Shown here in pieces: positions 14,030 to 14,576 of a stretch of DNA of 14,576 nt (position 1 is its first letter; the number at the start of each line of letters is the position of its first letter). A model generated the notes under the pieces. The model did not search any database. It worked only from the letters and a program-made list of their open reading frames with translations, and was not told the DNA's origin. The position numbers were made by a program, and so were the translations under genes. The DNA comes from a bacterium (lineage in GTDB: Bacteria > Zixibacteria > MSB-5A5 > GN15 > FEB-12). The DNA is taken from positions 1 through 14,576 of the forward strand of contig DAOVOW010000011.1 of the NCBI GenBank assembly GCA_030629485.1. Direction: 5' to 3'.

Positions 14030-14576
14030 GCAGTCTGTCGGTAGAACAAGAACCGCTGCTCCCCGTCCAGCCTGATCCTTCGCAAAGCATAGCTGCCCTC
14101 TAATACTCCCGCCAGTCGCAGCAGGTAACCTCCGCGTCGTGGTGTTATCTCGACCAGTCGACCGGTTTGAGAGGCATCCGATGACGCCCTCCCGGTATCG
14201 GACAATGGCAGTTCGTCGGCCACGAATCGTGCGCCCTGGGCCAGCCGCGCCGGGTCGCACTGCCTAACCTCGAACCGCCGATACTCACCGTTGACTGGAA
14301 ACATGAGGACCATACTGTCTTTGGAAAGGCGGCTGTCACCGTCTTCGCACACGGCGCAGATTTGGTAGATGTCGCCTGAGGGCTTGTCACCATTCGGACG
14401 GTAGCGGAAGCCGGCTGACACCGGCGGCGTCTCGGCAAGCGGCCACAGCCTGACACCGTCACGCGTCATCAGCGAGCGGGCCGCAGCGTCGATATGGTCA
14501 ACCGAAACTACTTCGTGCCGCAGCAGCCTTATGCAATCCGGCCCGCCGTTCTCAGGCAATATCGAAATATCCAATC
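14020..14576 (-). CDS. Unrecognised protein, cut by the right edge
   Basis: At least 184 residues, with the reading frame open to the window end; a TTG at 14574 is in frame but not supported as a start. It is beta-rich with many charged residues, has no membrane segment in the visible part, and ends LRRIRLDGEQRFLFYRQ. No family is recognised. It converges with the lipoprotein gene (10-base overlap) and is co-directional with the capsid genes. Whether it belongs to the phage-like unit or to the host chromosome decides where the module starts, and cannot be told from here. Confidence 0.6.
   Translation of the reverse strand, partial: LDISILPENGGPDCIRLLRHEVVSVDHIDAAARSLMTRDGVRLWPLAETPPVSAGFRYRPNGDKPSGDIYQICAVCEDGDSRLSKDSMVLMFPVNGEYRRFEVRQCDPARLAQGARFVADELPLSDTGRASSDASQTGRLVEITPRRGGYLLRLAGVLEGSYALRRIRLDGEQRFLFYRQTAQL

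Overview
The window is GC-rich DNA from an uncultivated-looking bacterium. The best taxonomic hint is the secreted plus-strand protein at 3479-5569, which ends in a pair of dockerin-like calcium-binding repeats. Such repeats are common on secreted proteins of FCB-group candidate phyla such as Zixibacteria. Together with the RR-HD-GYP regulator and the M50 membrane protease this fits such a genome, but it is an inference from protein style, not a phylogenetic placement.

Left part (1-5640) is host-like. It holds a site-2-type (M50) membrane metalloprotease cut by the left edge. A response regulator-GAF-HD-GYP protein converges on it with a 23-base overlap of coding ends. Lipoyl synthase LipA lies upstream of the regulator on the same strand. 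A large secreted protein runs divergently; it has an Ig-like domain, what looks like a catalytically dead C39-like peptidase domain, and a C-terminal dockerin pair. A strong 12-bp hairpin at 5608-5637 separates this part from the next.

Right part (5651-14576) is almost entirely minus strand and looks phage-derived. In transcription order (right to left) it reads: unrecognised protein cut by the right edge; a plus-strand lipoprotein gene inserted against the grain; a one-helix membrane/coiled-coil protein; a small helical protein in a 62-base gene overlap; a capsid decoration-type protein; an HK97-fold major capsid protein; a beta-propeller (Asp-box) virion-type protein; a possible head-tail connector; two small unknowns; a secreted DNRLRE-domain protein; a secreted multi-domain protein with transthyretin-like modules and a motif I associate with phage structural proteins; and a holin-like membrane protein just before the shared terminator. 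Spacing is tight and Shine-Dalgarno sequences are good, so most of it is probably one late-type transcription unit. A hairpin directly after the capsid gene and a tandem stem-loop repeat upstream of the decoration gene are the visible internal control candidates.

The main point of interest is the make-up of this module. It has capsid, decoration and probably a connector and lysis protein, but no recognisable terminase, portal, protease, tape measure, integrase or lysin in the window. Two of its proteins carry Sec-type signal peptides. It may be one arm of an unusual prophage whose packaging genes lie beyond the right edge, or a reduced/domesticated capsid locus; the window alone cannot decide.
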